Source of the DNA: Methylobacter tundripaludum
GTDB taxonomy: Bacteria; Pseudomonadota; Gammaproteobacteria; Methylococcales; Methylomonadaceae
DNA: 64,000 nucleotides
Assembly (NCBI RefSeq): GCF_002934365.1
Contig: NZ_PTIY01000012.1
Location: 1-64,000 of the forward strand
Direction: 5' to 3'
Shown here piece after piece: positions 20,495 to 31,346 of this stretch; position 1 is the stretch's first letter, and each line of letters starts with the position of its first letter. A model generated the notes under the pieces. It was not told the DNA's origin, did no database searches, and saw nothing but the letters and a program-made list of their open reading frames with translations. The translations under genes were made by a program, and so were the position numbers.

Positions 20495-21461
20495 TGAAAA
20501 TACTCAAAATGCCGGTCAAGGAAAGCTTTGCGCTGCGCTTGAGAAATGTGAACATTATCAAAAGTTTCGTGCGGCGCTTGATAAGTGCGAGCATTACCAA
20601 AAATTTAAGGCTTACTGCGTCAAGGTTCTGGCCTTAAGCAATGATAGCCTAGAAAAAACCATCGCCATTGCGGTGGCATTATGTTTGGTTTGCGCGGTAT
20701 TGGTATCGATGGCGGCGGTTGCCTTAAGACCGCTACAAGTCAATAACAAAGAACTGGACATGAAAAGAAACATCCTGGATGTTGCCGGTTTGCTGACTGA
20801 AGGCAGTGATATTGATAAAGCCTTTGCGGAAAGGATCGAATCGAAGCTGGTTAATCTGGAAACAGGCGATTATGTGGATAGCATGAACGCCGACGAGTAC
20901 GACCAACGCAAAGCGGCGAAAGATCCTGCGCAAAGCGTCGCGATTCCTAAAGACAAAGACATTGCGCATATCCGTGTTAAGGCGAAAGTCGCTAAAGTCT
21001 TTTTGGTGAAAGAGGGCGGTGCAATCAAATCGATTATTTTGCCTATCAACGGTTATGGATTGTGGTCGACTTTGTACGGCTTTTTATCTTTAGATCCCGA
21101 TGGTCAAACCGTACAGAGTATCAATTTCTATGATCAGGCGGAAACTCCGGGATTGGGTGGTGAAGTGGTTAATCCTGCTTGGCGTGCGTTATGGAAAGGT
21201 AAAAAAGTCTATGCCGAAACGGATCAGCCTTCCCTGGAGAAAGGCTTGATAGAAGAAGCTGATATAGGTGAGCCTGCGTTGAGCTTGATTAAGGGCGCGG
21301 TTGATAACACCAAGCCAGGCTCTGAGTATCAGGTTGACGGGCTTGCGGGCGCATCGCTGACCAGCACCGGCGTAACCAATTTAATTAGATATTGGATGAG
21401 TAAAGAAGGCTTTGCGCCGTATTTGGCAAAAGTCAGAACGGTTAAAGGAGCGAAATCATGA
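20487..21461 (+). CDS. nqrC: Na+-translocating NADH:quinone reductase subunit C, with N-terminal extension
   Basis: NqrC has one N-terminal membrane helix (about 57-80) and a periplasmic flavin domain. At 324 residues it is longer than the usual 250-270. The excess is a cytoplasmic N-terminal segment containing a perfect-length tandem repeat: [13 protein letters not shown] (16-28) and [13 protein letters not shown] (29-41). The flavinylation motif near the end reads [10 protein letters not shown] (284-293), so serine 290 occupies the place of the usual acceptor threonine. The start ATG at 20487 overlaps nqrB. A later start would remove the repeat, but no internal ATG with a better ribosome-binding site is visible before the membrane helix. 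Confidence 0.93.
   Translation: MLNENTQNAGQGKLCAALEKCEHYQKFRAALDKCEHYQKFKAYCVKVLALSNDSLEKTIAIAVALCLVCAVLVSMAAVALRPLQVNNKELDMKRNILDVAGLLTEGSDIDKAFAERIESKLVNLETGDYVDSMNADEYDQRKAAKDPAQSVAIPKDKDIAHIRVKAKVAKVFLVKEGGAIKSIILPINGYGLWSTLYGFLSLDPDGQTVQSINFYDQAETPGLGGEVVNPAWRALWKGKKVYAETDQPSLEKGLIEEADIGEPALSLIKGAVDNTKPGSEYQVDGLAGASLTSTGVTNLIRYWMSKEGFAPYLAKVRTVKGAKS
20532..20609 (+). repeat. Tandem 39-bp duplication in nqrC
   Basis: Two adjacent 39-bp units (20532-20570, 20571-20609) encode the 13-residue repeats of the NqrC N-terminus. The peptide units differ at two positions (E/D and R/K). The DNA differs at several third positions, so the duplication is not brand new. Confidence 0.85.
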
Positions 21462-22138
21462 GCGAAATTTTAAATGACGAAACTAAAAAAGTATTGATCG
21501 AGCCGCTGATTGAAAACAATCCCATCACCTTGCAGGTGTTGGGTATCTGTTCGGCGTTGGCGGTTACTTCACAAATGTCCACTTCGCTGATTATGGCGTT
21601 GGCATTGACGATGGTGACGGCATTTTCCAGTGCGGCAATCAGTGCTATTAGAAACCATATTCCCAGCAGCATACGGATTATCGTGCAGATGACCATTATC
21701 GCTTCTTTGGTTATTGTGGTGGATCAACTCTTGAAAGCGTTTGCTTATGAAATCAGCAAGCAATTATCGGTGTTTGTCGGTTTGATTATTACCAACTGTA
21801 TCGTGATGGGGCGCGCTGAAGGCTATGCGATGAAAAATCCGCCTTTGGAAAGTTTTATCGACGGTATCGGTAACGGCTTGGGCTACAGTTTGATTTTGAT
21901 TATCGTGTCTTTTGTCCGTGAGCTATTGGGCTCGGGCAAATTGCTGGGGATTGAAATCTTGCCTTTGATAAAAGATGGCGGCTGGTATCAACCCAATGGT
22001 TTGATGTTGTTGCCTCCTAGCGCATTCTTTTTAATCGGTCTGCTTATTTGGGCGGTGCGCCAATGGAAACCGGGGCAACGGGAACAAGTGGAATTTAAAA
22101 TTATGTCGATTGCTCACGGTGAAGGAGGGCATCACTAA
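21458..22138 (+). CDS. nqrD: Na+-translocating NADH:quinone reductase subunit D
   Basis: NqrD is a six-helix membrane subunit homologous to NqrE and to RnfA/E; together they hold an iron centre within the membrane. The 226-residue length is slightly above the usual 210. Conserved segments I-C-S-A-L-A-V-T and [11 protein letters not shown] carry the two cysteines expected for iron ligation. The start overlaps the nqrC stop (ATGA), and its own stop overlaps nqrE by one base. Confidence 0.97.
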   Translation: MSEILNDETKKVLIEPLIENNPITLQVLGICSALAVTSQMSTSLIMALALTMVTAFSSAAISAIRNHIPSSIRIIVQMTIIASLVIVVDQLLKAFAYEISKQLSVFVGLIITNCIVMGRAEGYAMKNPPLESFIDGIGNGLGYSLILIIVSFVRELLGSGKLLGIEILPLIKDGGWYQPNGLMLLPPSAFFLIGLLIWAVRQWKPGQREQVEFKIMSIAHGEGGHH

Positions 22139-22746
22139 TGGAAGCCTATATCAGCCTATTTATAAAGGCCGTATTTATTGAAAACTTGGCGCTGTCCTTC
22201 TTTTTGGGCATGTGTACTTTTATCGCGGTCTCGAAAAAAATATCCACTGCAATGGGTTTAGGCATTGCGGTTATGATGGTGCAAATTATCACCGTGCCTG
22301 CGAACAACCTGATCTATCACGCGCTGCTAAAAGAAGACGCGCTGTCATGGATGGGCGTTAAGGGCGTGGATTTGAGCTTTTTGGCGCTGTTAAGCTGTAT
22401 CGGCGTGATTGCCGCTTTAGTACAGATTCTGGAAATGATTTTAGATAAATTCTTTCCGGCCCTGTACCACGCGTTGGGTATTTTCTTGCCTCTGATTACA
22501 GTAAACTGCGCCATTTTGGCGGGTAGCTTGTTCATGATCGAGCGCGACTACAATTTTCCTGAAAGTGTCACTTACGGCGTTGGCAGTGGTTTTGGTTGGG
22601 CGTTGGCGATCACCGTTATGGCGGGTGTACGCGAGAAACTCAAATACAGTGATATACCGGCCGCCTTACAAGGCCTGGGCATTACTTTTATTACCGCGGG
22701 TCTGATGTCGCTTGGCTTCATGGCTTTTTCTGGCATCCAACTTTAA
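22138..22746 (+). CDS. nqrE: Na+-translocating NADH:quinone reductase subunit E
   Basis: NqrE is the six-helix partner of NqrD and completes the membrane iron site. The 202-residue length is typical. The cysteine-bearing segments are [10 protein letters not shown] near the N-terminus and [10 protein letters not shown] in the middle. It is coupled to nqrD (TAATG) and followed by nqrF after 12 bp. Confidence 0.97.
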   Translation: MEAYISLFIKAVFIENLALSFFLGMCTFIAVSKKISTAMGLGIAVMMVQIITVPANNLIYHALLKEDALSWMGVKGVDLSFLALLSCIGVIAALVQILEMILDKFFPALYHALGIFLPLITVNCAILAGSLFMIERDYNFPESVTYGVGSGFGWALAITVMAGVREKLKYSDIPAALQGLGITFITAGLMSLGFMAFSGIQL

Positions 22747-22758
22747 ACAGGTCACAAC

Positions 22759-23979
22759 ATGCTTGAAATTCTTTTAGGGATTATTCTTTTTACGGGCATT
22801 GTTATCGCGCTGGTATTTGTCATAATCGGTGCGAAAAACAAATTGGTCGCAGAAGGCGATGTGGAAATTCTGATCAATGACGAAAAGAAAATTCATGTGC
22901 CTGTAGGTTCGAAGTTATTAACCGCGTTGGCGGATAACGGTTTGTTCGTTTCATCGGCTTGCGGCGGCGGCGGTACTTGCGGGCAATGCAAGGTGAAAGT
23001 CAATTCAGGCGGCGGAGAAATTTTAGCCACTGAATTAAGCCACATCAGCAAACGGGAAGCGGCTCACGGAGAGCGTCTTGCTTGTCAGGTTTCGATTAAG
23101 CACAACATGGACATTGAAGTCGAAGACAGTGTCTTCGGCGTCAAAAAATGGGAATGTACGGTTAAATCGAATCATAACGTTGCGACTTTCATCAAGGAGC
23201 TGGTGCTGGAGTTGCCGAAAGGCGAAGAAATCAACTATCGCGCCGGCGGTTACATTCAGATCGAATGTCCTCCGCACGTTTCCAAATACAGTGATTTCGA
23301 TGTCGAAGAACGCTTCCGCGACGATTGGAATAAGTTTAATTTGTGGCGTTATGTCTCTACCGTAAAAGAGCCTGCATTGCGCGCTTATTCGATGGCGAGT
23401 TATCCTGAAGAAAAAGAAATCATGCTGAACGTGCGTATTGCGACACCGCCTCCAGGCGCGCCGGATACCGTACCTCCAGGGATCATGTCTTCTTTTATCT
23501 TTAACCTGAAGCCCGGCGATAAATGTATTGTTTCCGGTCCTTACGGTGAGTTTTTCGCTAAAGACACTCAAAACGAGATGGTCTTTATCGGCGGCGGCGC
23601 GGGTATGGCCCCGATGCGTTCGCATATCTTCGATCAATTACGCAGGCTGAAATCCAAGCGTAAAATGAGCTTCTGGTATGGTGCGCGTAGTAAGCGGGAA
23701 ATGTTCTATGTAGAAGATTTCGACATGCTGGCCAAGGAAAATGATAATTTTGAGTGGCATGTTGCGCTGTCTGACCCGTTGCCGGAAGATAACTGGACGG
23801 GCTATACCGGGTTTATTCATAATGTTCTGTTTGAAGAATACATTAAGAATCATCCGGCGCCGGAAGATTGCGAGTTTTACATGTGCGGACCTCCGATGAT
23901 GAACTCGGCGGTGATCAAGATGCTGTTGGATAATGGCGTAGAGCCGGAAAATATCTTGCTGGATGATTTCGGCGGATAA
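22759..23979 (+). CDS. nqrF: Na+-translocating NADH:quinone reductase subunit F (NADH dehydrogenase)
   Basis: NqrF is the electron entry point: it oxidises NADH through FAD and passes electrons to a [2Fe-2S] cluster. An N-terminal membrane helix (3-24) is followed by a ferredoxin domain with cluster ligands C68, C74, C77 and C109. The ferredoxin-reductase module then has the FAD motif R-A-Y-S-M-A-S-Y and the NADH-binding G-G-G-A-G-M-A-P-M. The C-terminus Y-M-C-G-P-P-M-M-N is intact. The 406-residue length is standard. It is the last structural gene before the terminator region, with nqrM beyond. Confidence 0.98.
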   Translation: MLEILLGIILFTGIVIALVFVIIGAKNKLVAEGDVEILINDEKKIHVPVGSKLLTALADNGLFVSSACGGGGTCGQCKVKVNSGGGEILATELSHISKREAAHGERLACQVSIKHNMDIEVEDSVFGVKKWECTVKSNHNVATFIKELVLELPKGEEINYRAGGYIQIECPPHVSKYSDFDVEERFRDDWNKFNLWRYVSTVKEPALRAYSMASYPEEKEIMLNVRIATPPPGAPDTVPPGIMSSFIFNLKPGDKCIVSGPYGEFFAKDTQNEMVFIGGGAGMAPMRSHIFDQLRRLKSKRKMSFWYGARSKREMFYVEDFDMLAKENDNFEWHVALSDPLPEDNWTGYTGFIHNVLFEEYIKNHPAPEDCEFYMCGPPMMNSAVIKMLLDNGVEPENILLDDFGG

Positions 23980-24050
23980 GCAATCTTGAGATTCTATCTT
24001 TTTTTTAAAGCTTGTTTTTCGCAAGGATAGAATCGGAAGCATCAAATCAA

Positions 24051-24087
24051 ACGAGGAGTGCGGCTAGTACCACTCCTCGTTTTTTTA
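24051..24087 (+). terminator. Rho-independent terminator after nqrF
   Basis: ACGAGGAGTG (24051-24060) pairs perfectly with CACTCCTCGT (24071-24080), followed by seven T. A separate 9-bp hairpin, GATTCTATC/GATAGAATC (23990-24034), lies just upstream. nqrM begins only 35 bp later, so partial read-through or a promoter for nqrM is expected. Confidence 0.9.
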
Positions 24088-24121
24088 TTGTGGGCCTTTA
24101 CAAACTTTACGGGGTGATACC

Positions 24122-24316
24122 ATGGCTTATTTTCTAGTGACTTTTGTGTTTATGGCTGTTGTTGTTGCCATTATGGCGGTAGGTGTTATCTTCGGTAGAC
24201 GCGCTATTAAGGGGTCATGCGGCGGAGTGGCGAACGGCGGTGATTGTGTTTGTGTGGAAAAATGTGATAAAAGAAAGAAAATGGATGCGGAGGCTCGTTT
24301 AAATCAGGGATTGTAG
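24122..24316 (+). CDS. nqrM: Na+-NQR maturation protein NqrM
   Basis: This 64-residue protein has one N-terminal membrane helix (4-25) and four cysteines, C33, C42, C44 and C48, in the arrangement G-S-C-G-G then C-V-C-V-E-K-C. That matches NqrM (former DUF539), which is needed to deliver iron to the NqrD/NqrE site. It lies directly downstream of nqrF, as in other gammaproteobacteria, but beyond a strong terminator, which would lower its dose relative to the structural subunits. Confidence 0.93.
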   Translation: MAYFLVTFVFMAVVVAIMAVGVIFGRRAIKGSCGGVANGGDCVCVEKCDKRKKMDAEARLNQGL

Positions 24317-24405
24317 GCTGGCTCTAACTATCCGGTGCTTCTTTTTCGGTTGTTGGGCTACGCTGTAAAGCTTCCGGTTTTTATAACAACAATCAGGAGT
24401 TCACG

Positions 24406-24801
24406 ATGCTGGCAAAAATTGCTGTTGCAGATTACATGTCGAAAAGATTGGTTACGCTTGCCAAGGACGCCAATATAGTCGACGCCGTAAAAAAATTACT
24501 GGATCATAAAATCACCAGTGCTCCGGTTGTCGACCAGAGAGGCCAGTTACTGGGTATGTTTTCGGAAAAGGACGTCATGAGAATTGTTTTGGAGGCGGTC
24601 TACAACCAAAGTATGAGCGGCAAGGTTGGCGACTATATGAGCACGGAAGTCGTTAGTGTCGACGCCGAGGCCAGTATTGTCGATTTGGCTGAGAAGTTTG
24701 AACAGACGTCGGTCAGAAGTCTTCCTGTTTTTCAGGATAATGAGTTGGTTGGAATTGTCAGTCGTACAGATGTCTTAAGGGCTTTGGCTTCAAGCAATTA
24801 A
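24406..24801 (+). CDS. CBS-domain protein
   Basis: The protein has 131 residues, almost entirely two CBS domains (about 8-62 and 75-129), each with the D-x-x-x-D-A/S ... P-V sequence pattern (A-P-V-V-D-Q-R-G and L-P-V-F-Q-D-N-E-L). Stand-alone CBS pairs bind adenine nucleotides and report energy state. No effector domain is fused. CAGGAG precedes the ATG. It lies between nqrM and the exonuclease I gene, and a role in tuning respiration is only speculation from position. Confidence 0.85.
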   Translation: MLAKIAVADYMSKRLVTLAKDANIVDAVKKLLDHKITSAPVVDQRGQLLGMFSEKDVMRIVLEAVYNQSMSGKVGDYMSTEVVSVDAEASIVDLAEKFEQTSVRSLPVFQDNELVGIVSRTDVLRALASSN

Positions 24802-24888
24802 GGTTGTCAAGCTGGGCGCAACGGCTCCTGCAATATAGGCATCGCCTAAAGCCTCTTGGGGTTTCATTGCCCGCAATGGTCGAAAATA

Positions 24889-26352
24889 ATGAGTGGTACG
24901 CAAACCTTTTATTGGCATGACTACGAAACATTCGGTACGGATCCTAGAAGAGACAGGCCTGTTCAGTTTGCCGGGATTCGTACCGATTTTGATTTCAATA
25001 TCGTAGACGATCCTTTGGTTGTCTACTGCAAACCGGCGGCAGACTGCCTTCCTCATCCCGAGGCCTGTTTAATTACCGGAATCACCCCTCAGTTAGCCGA
25101 GCAAAAAGGCGTTTGCGAAGCCGAATTTATTCGCCTGATTCATCAGCAATTGGCTCAGCCCAATACCTGCACTCTTGGCTATAACAGCCTTCGTTTTGAT
25201 GATGAAGTTACCCGGAATTGTCTCTACCGTAATTTTTATGATCCCTACGCAAGGGAATGGCAAAATGGCAACTCCCGCTGGGATCTGATCGATGTGGTCA
25301 GGGCGGCCAGAGCCTTGCGGCCTGAGGGTGTTGTATGGCCGGTTAACGAACAAGGCGGTCCCAGTTTCAGGTTGGACCAGCTTACTCAGGCTAACAATAT
25401 AACCCATGAGGCGGCGCATGATGCGCTTTCGGATGTCTACGCAACCATCGCGATCGCCAAGCTGGTCAAACAAGCGCAGCCTAAACTCTACCAGTTTCTG
25501 CTTCAACATCGGATCAAAGCCGAAGCTCTTAACTTGCTTCAGTTTGGCAGTTTTAAGCCGGTGGTGCATGTTTCAGGAAAATATCCCGCATCTAAACATT
25601 GTTTAGCCATAGTGCTTCCTGTTTGTAAGCATCCTGCTAATACTAACGGCGTGATCGTCTATGATTTGTCCATTGATCCCGGGCCTATGCTGGAGCTGTC
25701 CGTCGGGGAAATTCAGCAAAGAATTTTTACGGCTACCGCCGATCTGCCTGAAGATGTGGCAAGAATTCCGCTAAAAACCGTGCATATCAACAAATGTCCT
25801 GTCTTGGCGCCAGTGTCTGTTATCAGGCCTGAAGATGCGCAGAGGCTGGAAGTCGATCTGGCGCTGTGCTATGCCAACATCGATAAGATTAAAGCGGCTA
25901 TCGGATTGGCTGATAAGGTGGCGGCAGTTTTTAGCGGCCAAAACTACGCCGAACAGGGCTCCGATCCTGATTTGGAAATTTACAGTGGCGGTTTTTTTTC
26001 TGAAAGCGATAAAGGTCAAATGTTTAAAATCAGAAATATGCAACCAAGGCAATTAGCGGACTCTACATTCAAATTTATCGATAGCCGGTTGCCGGAAATG
26101 TTGTTTAGGTATCGTGCCAGAAATTACCCGGAAACCTTGAGGGCTGATGAGCTGCAAAACTGGAATGCGTTTTGTGTTAGCCGGTTAAGCAGGCGTCAAA
26201 CGGGTTCCGGTATTGTGCTTGATGATTATTTCAGTCGATTAGATGAGTTGCGCCGAGACGAAAATGTAAATAGGGAAATCATTAATGCTTTGGAGGATTA
26301 TGCGTTTGAGAAAATGCGCAAATTTGGAATTAAACAGGCTGGGACAGCGTAA
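24889..26352 (+). CDS. sbcB: Exodeoxyribonuclease I
   Basis: Exonuclease I digests single-stranded DNA 3' to 5' and acts in recombination and mismatch repair. The DEDD exonuclease domain starts with H-D-Y-E-T-F-G (D11, E13 from this start) and continues through T-L-G-Y-N-S-L-R-F-D-D and H-D-A-L-S-D-V-Y. The SH3-like and C-terminal helical domains follow, ending around F-E-K-M-R-K-F-G. The ATG at 24889 gives 487 residues, near the E. coli length; the frame is open back to a TTG at 24856, but those extra residues are not family-like. No partner nuclease gene is adjacent. Confidence 0.95.
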   Translation: MSGTQTFYWHDYETFGTDPRRDRPVQFAGIRTDFDFNIVDDPLVVYCKPAADCLPHPEACLITGITPQLAEQKGVCEAEFIRLIHQQLAQPNTCTLGYNSLRFDDEVTRNCLYRNFYDPYAREWQNGNSRWDLIDVVRAARALRPEGVVWPVNEQGGPSFRLDQLTQANNITHEAAHDALSDVYATIAIAKLVKQAQPKLYQFLLQHRIKAEALNLLQFGSFKPVVHVSGKYPASKHCLAIVLPVCKHPANTNGVIVYDLSIDPGPMLELSVGEIQQRIFTATADLPEDVARIPLKTVHINKCPVLAPVSVIRPEDAQRLEVDLALCYANIDKIKAAIGLADKVAAVFSGQNYAEQGSDPDLEIYSGGFFSESDKGQMFKIRNMQPRQLADSTFKFIDSRLPEMLFRYRARNYPETLRADELQNWNAFCVSRLSRRQTGSGIVLDDYFSRLDELRRDENVNREIINALEDYAFEKMRKFGIKQAGTA

Positions 26353-26386
26353 TTATTAGTATATAGAAGCTAAAGTAATAAATAGC

Positions 26387-26414
26387 TTGCTAAATCCTGA
26401 GAATGCCCTATAAT
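26387..26414 (+). promoter_or_regulatory. Sigma-70-like promoter of the initiator tRNA
   Basis: TTGCTA (26387-26392) and a perfect TATAAT (26409-26414) are separated by 16 bp, and the -10 ends 12 bp before the mature tRNA. It probably also feeds the rimP-nusA-infB operon through the intervening terminators. Confidence 0.75.
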
Positions 26415-26426
26415 GCACAAATCAAT

Positions 26427-26503
<77 letters not shown>

Positions 26504-26556
26504 CATAGGACTGCATGGATGCAGGAGTTAGAGCGCCGCATGAAGCGGTTGCCGAG

Positions 26557-26577
26557 AACCCCATTTTGGGGTTTTTT
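26557..26577 (+). terminator. Intrinsic terminator 1 between metY and rimP
   Basis: AACCCCA (26557-26563) pairs with TGGGGTT (26567-26573) and is followed by a T tract. It would end most tRNA transcripts. Confidence 0.85.
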
Positions 26578-26625
26578 GTTTTCTGGGCTTTGGTGATTTG
26601 GAAGTCTGTAGATGATTGTCAATGG

Positions 26626-26649
26626 AAGAGCCTTAGGCTCTTTTTTTTT
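26626..26649 (+). terminator. Intrinsic terminator 2 between metY and rimP
   Basis: AAGAGCC (26626-26632) pairs with GGCTCTT (26636-26642) around a TTA loop, within a run of nine T. It sits 24 bp before rimP, so read-through or antitermination must let the operon be expressed. Confidence 0.85.
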
Positions 26650-26672
26650 GTGCGAAAGTAAGTGAGGAAAAA

Positions 26673-27158
26673 ATGAAACAGGCTCCTGAGCATTTGGTTA
26701 GTCTGATTGAGCCAATTGTTGAAGGTTTAGGTTATGAATGCGTAGGTATTGAATATAATCCTCATCCTAGGCATGGTCTGTTAAGAATCTACATCGACAG
26801 CGAGAACGGAATTCTTGTTGATGACTGCACTAAAGTCAGTCATCAAATCAGTGGGGTCATGGATGTCGAAGATCCCATTCAAGGGAATTATCAGTTAGAG
26901 GTTTCTTCACCGGGTGCGGACAGGCCTTTTTTTAAAGTGAGCCAGTTCGAACGCTATGTCGGCAGCGTGGTTTTGGTGAATTTATTTAAAGCCATCGATG
27001 GCCGCAGAAAAATTACAGGCCTGATAGAAAAAGTTGAAGGCGATATTGTTACGCTTCAGGACAATGGTCAGGTTTTTGAGGTTCCATTTGCCGCGATGAG
27101 CAAAGCGCGGTTGGTGCCTGAGTATTTAATTGAAAAAGGAGGACGCAGTGGCAAATAA
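26673..27158 (+). CDS. rimP: Ribosome maturation factor RimP
   Basis: RimP binds the 30S subunit and assists assembly of its S12 region. The 161 residues show the two expected domains: an N-terminal alpha/beta domain with Y-E-C-V-G-I-E and R-I-Y-I-D, and a C-terminal SH3-like barrel ([12 protein letters not shown]). The motif [12 protein letters not shown] is diagnostic. GAGG precedes the ATG. It overlaps the nusA start by 11 bp. Confidence 0.96.
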   Translation: MKQAPEHLVSLIEPIVEGLGYECVGIEYNPHPRHGLLRIYIDSENGILVDDCTKVSHQISGVMDVEDPIQGNYQLEVSSPGADRPFFKVSQFERYVGSVVLVNLFKAIDGRRKITGLIEKVEGDIVTLQDNGQVFEVPFAAMSKARLVPEYLIEKGGRSGK

Positions 27159-28653
27159 AGAAATTTTGTTGGTGGTTGATGTTTTTTCTAATGAAAAGGA
27201 TATTGAAAAAGAAATAGTTTTTCAGGCTATAGAATCAGCATTAGAAGCGGCTACAATCAAGCGCCACGCAAATCAAATCAAAGCCCGTGTCAGCATTAAC
27301 AGAAAAACCGGCGACTATGTTACTTATAGGGTCTGGGAAGTGGTTGATGCCAACAATCAAATTGACGGTGATGTGGAGTTTCCGGAAACGCAAATACTGC
27401 TGGAAGTTGCAAAGCTTGATAATCCCGATGTTAAAGTCGGCGATTTGATCGAAGAAGAGATCGAGTCTGTCGATTTCGGACGTATCGCTGCACAAACCGC
27501 CAAACAGGTTATCATCCACAAAGTCAGGGAAGCTGAGCGCAAGAAAATTGTCGATGCTTATAAGAGCCGCGTGGGCGAACTGATTACCGGTATCGTAAAA
27601 CGCATTGAAAAAGGCTGCGTCTACCTGGATTTGGGTGGACATGTGGAAGCTTATATCGCTAAAGAAGATATGATTCCTCGGGAAGCGATTCGTATCGGCG
27701 ACAGAATCAGGGGTTATTTAAAGGATGTGCGTTCAGAGCCTCGCGGCCCGCAATTGTTTGTCAGCCGGACCGCACCGGAATTGCTGATTGCGTTGTTTCG
27801 TCTTGAAGTGCCTGAGGTCGGTGAAGGCTTGATTGAAGTGATGGGCGCTGCGCGTGATCCGGGTTCCAGAGCCAAGATTGCCGTCAAAGGCAATGATCCA
27901 AGATTGGATCCGGTCGGTGCTTGCGTCGGCATGAGAGGATCGCGAGTCCAGTCGGTTTCGAATGAACTGGCCGGAGAGCGCGTTGATATTATTCTTTGGA
28001 ACGCAAGCGATGCTCAGTTTGTGATTAATGCGATGTCGCCGGCTGAAATCCAGTCTATCGTCGTTGACGAAGACAAGCACAGCATGGATTTGGCGGTAAG
28101 CTCGGATAATTTGTCTCAAGCTATAGGCCGTGGCGGACAGAATGTGCGTCTTGCAACACAGTTAACCGGTTGGGAACTGAATGTCATTGACGCCTCTAAG
28201 GCGGAAGAAAACAGCGAAGCCGAGGCTGACAAGATAAAGCAGTTGTTTGTCGAACAATTGGATATCGATGAGGATATTGCATTGATTCTGGTTGAAGAAG
28301 GTTTCAATACGGTTGAAGAAATCGCCTATGTTCCGGTCAGTGAAATGCTGGAAATTGAAGGTTTTGACGAAGAACTGGTGAATGCGCTCAGAAGCCGTGC
28401 TAAAGACGCTTTGTTGATTAGCGCTATTGCCGCTGAAGAAAAAATAGAAACGGCCGAGCCCGCACAGGACTTGCTGGAAATGGAAGGTATGGACAGGGAT
28501 TTGGCTTATGACCTGGCCAGTCAAGGTATTATTACAATGGATGATTTGGCGGAGCAATCGGTAGACGATTTGTTGAATTTTCCAGGAATGAATGAAGATC
28601 GGGCGGCAAAATTGATTATGAAGGCGCGTGAGCCTTGGTTTGCTGAGGAATAG
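27148..28653 (+). CDS. nusA: Transcription termination/antitermination factor NusA
   Basis: NusA binds RNA polymerase and RNA and controls pausing, termination and antitermination. The N-terminal polymerase-binding domain is residues 1-125, followed by an S1 domain (about 130-200), two KH domains (about 205-345; [10 protein letters not shown] and A-I-G-R-G-G-Q-N-V) and two acidic repeats (about 360-410 and 435-490). A frame is open from an ATG at 27130, but AAGGAGG at 27136-27142 is 5 nt before a GTG at 27148, and M/V-A-N-K-E-I-L is the family start, so GTG is chosen (501 residues). Confidence 0.96.
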   Translation: MANKEILLVVDVFSNEKDIEKEIVFQAIESALEAATIKRHANQIKARVSINRKTGDYVTYRVWEVVDANNQIDGDVEFPETQILLEVAKLDNPDVKVGDLIEEEIESVDFGRIAAQTAKQVIIHKVREAERKKIVDAYKSRVGELITGIVKRIEKGCVYLDLGGHVEAYIAKEDMIPREAIRIGDRIRGYLKDVRSEPRGPQLFVSRTAPELLIALFRLEVPEVGEGLIEVMGAARDPGSRAKIAVKGNDPRLDPVGACVGMRGSRVQSVSNELAGERVDIILWNASDAQFVINAMSPAEIQSIVVDEDKHSMDLAVSSDNLSQAIGRGGQNVRLATQLTGWELNVIDASKAEENSEAEADKIKQLFVEQLDIDEDIALILVEEGFNTVEEIAYVPVSEMLEIEGFDEELVNALRSRAKDALLISAIAAEEKIETAEPAQDLLEMEGMDRDLAYDLASQGIITMDDLAEQSVDDLLNFPGMNEDRAAKLIMKAREPWFAEE

Positions 28654-28674
28654 GCGAGTAGGTAAGGGGTTGAA

Positions 28675-31341
28675 ATGAGTAATAAAACGGTACGGCAATT
28701 AGCTGAGGTAGTGAAAATACCTCTGGAACGATTATTAGAGCAACTGAAAGAAGCAGGATTATCTGCGAGTGCCCCTGATGATGTCATCAATGAAGACGAA
28801 AAGATGCAGCTACTCGCGCATTTGCGCAAACGCCATGGTAAGGATGAAGGTGCGGCCGAAGGTTCGCTGAAACGAGTGACGTTAAAGCGCCGGACTGTCA
28901 GTGAGCTTAAGCAGGCAAGCGTACCAGGCAGCACTACCAAAACGATCAGCGTTGAAATCCGCAAACAGAAAACTTACATAAAACGCAGCGAAGTAACCGA
29001 GTCTGACGAACAAAGGAACTTGGAGTTAGCCAAGCAAGCTGTTAAAGGGCAGGTTGCGCCGCAAACTGAAAGTTTTCCTACAGCGGAAGAGCCGGTAAAG
29101 GCGCAAGAAACTGTTTTGGAGCAAAAGAAAGAAGCCGCTGTTGCGCCGGAAGCTACGCCTGCTGTTGAAGAGCAAGTAACTGCCGAGCCTGAAGTTGAAC
29201 ATATTGCTTCCCAGCCGATTGAGACACTTTCGCCATCCCTGGCAGTTGAAGAAGAAGCTGAAGTCTCGCCGGTATTGGATCTCGAAGCAGAGACCGACTA
29301 TGAATCATTGGTTAAAGCCAAAGAATCGACAGAAGCCAGAAAAAAACAACACGAAAAAGATCTTCGTCTTGAAGAGTCGATCAAAAGAAACGCTGAAAAA
29401 GTAAGGCAGCAGGCATCAGCCAAGCAAGAAATCCTGCATAGAAAAAAACAGGAAGAAAGTTCGCGTGCCGGCGCTGGCGGCAGAGACACCAAGAAAGCTA
29501 AGAAAAAAGGTAAGAAGACTGAGCGCGTCAATGTGAAGCCAGAAGGTAAACATCAGTTTGAAATGCCGGTTGAGCCGATCATAAAAGAAGTCACCATTCC
29601 GGAAATGATTATTGTGTCCGATCTTGCGCAAAAGATGAGCGTTAAGGCCGCCACGGTGATTAAGCATCTGATGAAGCTCGGTATTATGGCGACTATCAAT
29701 CAAAGCATAGACCAGGAAACCGCGGTTATTTTAGTTGAAGAAATGGGTCACAAAGCCATCATGCAGAGTGATGACGATCTTGAGCAGGAAATGCTGGCTG
29801 AGGCGCAGGCAGACGATGATAATCGTGTGGAATTGCCCAGGGCGCCGATTGTTACCATTATGGGGCATGTCGATCACGGTAAAACCTCGCTGCTGGATTA
29901 TATCCGTAAAACCCGTGTTGCAGCCGGTGAGGCTGGCGGTATTACCCAGCATATCGGTGCCTATCAGGTAAAAACCGATCACGGTTCGGTGACCTTTTTA
30001 GATACACCGGGTCATGCGGCATTTACTGCAATGCGCGCCAGAGGGGCCGATGTTACCGACGTGGTCATTGTCGTAGTCGCAGCCGATGACGGTGTTATGC
30101 CGCAGACCAAGGAAGCGGTCGAACATGCCAGAGCCGCCAATGTGCCGATTATCGTCGCAATCAACAAGATCGATAAGCCCGACGCGAATCCTGACAAAGT
30201 GATGCAGGAACTGTCCAATATTAACGTGTTGGCCGAAGAGTGGGGCGGCGATGTGCAATTCCTGAGAATTTCGGCAAAAACCGGCGAAGGTATCGATGAC
30301 TTGATCGAAGCGTTGATTGTCCAGACTGAAATCCTTGAATTGAAAGCGCCTGTCGAAGGTGCGGCATCGGGTATTGTTATTGAATCAAGGCTTGATAAAG
30401 GCCGCGGTGTCGTGGCAACGGTGCTGATTCAAAAAGGTACGCTGGAAAGCGGTCAAATGGTGCTGTGCGGTCATGAATACGGCCGCGTTAGAGCCATGTT
30501 CAACGAGAACGGCGTGTCGATTAAAGAAGCCGGGCCTTGTGCGCCGGTTGAGATTCTGGGGCTTTCAGGCACACCGAATGCCGGTGATGAATTCCTGGTA
30601 GTACAAAACGAGCGCATCGCTAAAGATTTGGCCAAGCACCGCGAAGACCGCAAGAAGCTGTCCCGACATGCGGTGCAGCAAGCCTCTAAGCTGGACGAAG
30701 TATTCTCCAGAATGACGACCGGTGAAATCGCCAGTGTCAATCTGGTGCTTAAAACCGATGTTCAGGGCAGTCTGGAAGCGTTGCGCAGCTCTTTGGTCGG
30801 TTTGTCGAACGACGAGGTCGAGGTCAAGGTCGTCTTCGGCGGCGTCGGCGGCATTAATGAAGGCGATGCGAATTTGGCGTTGGCTTCCGGTGCGATTCTG
30901 ATGGGCTTTAATGTCCGGGCCGATGCGACTGCACGAAAACTGATCGAAGAAAAAGGCATTGACCTGCATTACTACAGCATCATTTATGAGGCGATCGATG
31001 AGGTTAAAAAAGCCATCAGCGGCATGTTGGCGCCTGAAATTAAAGAACAGATCGTCGGTCTTGCCGAAGTGCGCGATGTATTTAAATCGCCGAAATTCGG
31101 CGCGGTTGCCGGTTGTATGGTCGTTGACGGGTATGTGAAGAGAAATCTGCCGATACGGGTTCTGCGTAATAACGTGGTTATCTTTGAAGGGCAATTGGAA
31201 TCTTTACGTCGTTTTAAAGACGACGCGAACGAGGTCAAAATGGGCATGGAATGCGGTATCGGTGTAAAAAATTACAACGATGTACAGCCCGGCGACCAGA
31301 TCGAAGTGTTTGAACGTATCGAAGTGAAGCGGGAACTGTAA
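28675..31341 (+). CDS. infB: Translation initiation factor IF-2
   Basis: IF-2 is the GTPase that brings initiator tRNA to the ribosome. At 888 residues it is the long gammaproteobacterial form. It begins with an IF2_N module (1-52), then a long, highly charged Lys/Glu-rich linker (about 100-300), and a second IF2_N module (about 305-355). The G domain starts with GHVDHGKTS near residue 397, with D-T-P-G-H and N-K-I-D downstream, and is followed by domains II-IV. An internal start producing a shorter isoform, as in E. coli, is possible but not decided here. It is 21 bp after nusA. Confidence 0.97.
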   Translation: MSNKTVRQLAEVVKIPLERLLEQLKEAGLSASAPDDVINEDEKMQLLAHLRKRHGKDEGAAEGSLKRVTLKRRTVSELKQASVPGSTTKTISVEIRKQKTYIKRSEVTESDEQRNLELAKQAVKGQVAPQTESFPTAEEPVKAQETVLEQKKEAAVAPEATPAVEEQVTAEPEVEHIASQPIETLSPSLAVEEEAEVSPVLDLEAETDYESLVKAKESTEARKKQHEKDLRLEESIKRNAEKVRQQASAKQEILHRKKQEESSRAGAGGRDTKKAKKKGKKTERVNVKPEGKHQFEMPVEPIIKEVTIPEMIIVSDLAQKMSVKAATVIKHLMKLGIMATINQSIDQETAVILVEEMGHKAIMQSDDDLEQEMLAEAQADDDNRVELPRAPIVTIMGHVDHGKTSLLDYIRKTRVAAGEAGGITQHIGAYQVKTDHGSVTFLDTPGHAAFTAMRARGADVTDVVIVVVAADDGVMPQTKEAVEHARAANVPIIVAINKIDKPDANPDKVMQELSNINVLAEEWGGDVQFLRISAKTGEGIDDLIEALIVQTEILELKAPVEGAASGIVIESRLDKGRGVVATVLIQKGTLESGQMVLCGHEYGRVRAMFNENGVSIKEAGPCAPVEILGLSGTPNAGDEFLVVQNERIAKDLAKHREDRKKLSRHAVQQASKLDEVFSRMTTGEIASVNLVLKTDVQGSLEALRSSLVGLSNDEVEVKVVFGGVGGINEGDANLALASGAILMGFNVRADATARKLIEEKGIDLHYYSIIYEAIDEVKKAISGMLAPEIKEQIVGLAEVRDVFKSPKFGAVAGCMVVDGYVKRNLPIRVLRNNVVIFEGQLESLRRFKDDANEVKMGMECGIGVKNYNDVQPGDQIEVFERIEVKREL

Positions 31342-31346
31342 ACCTC

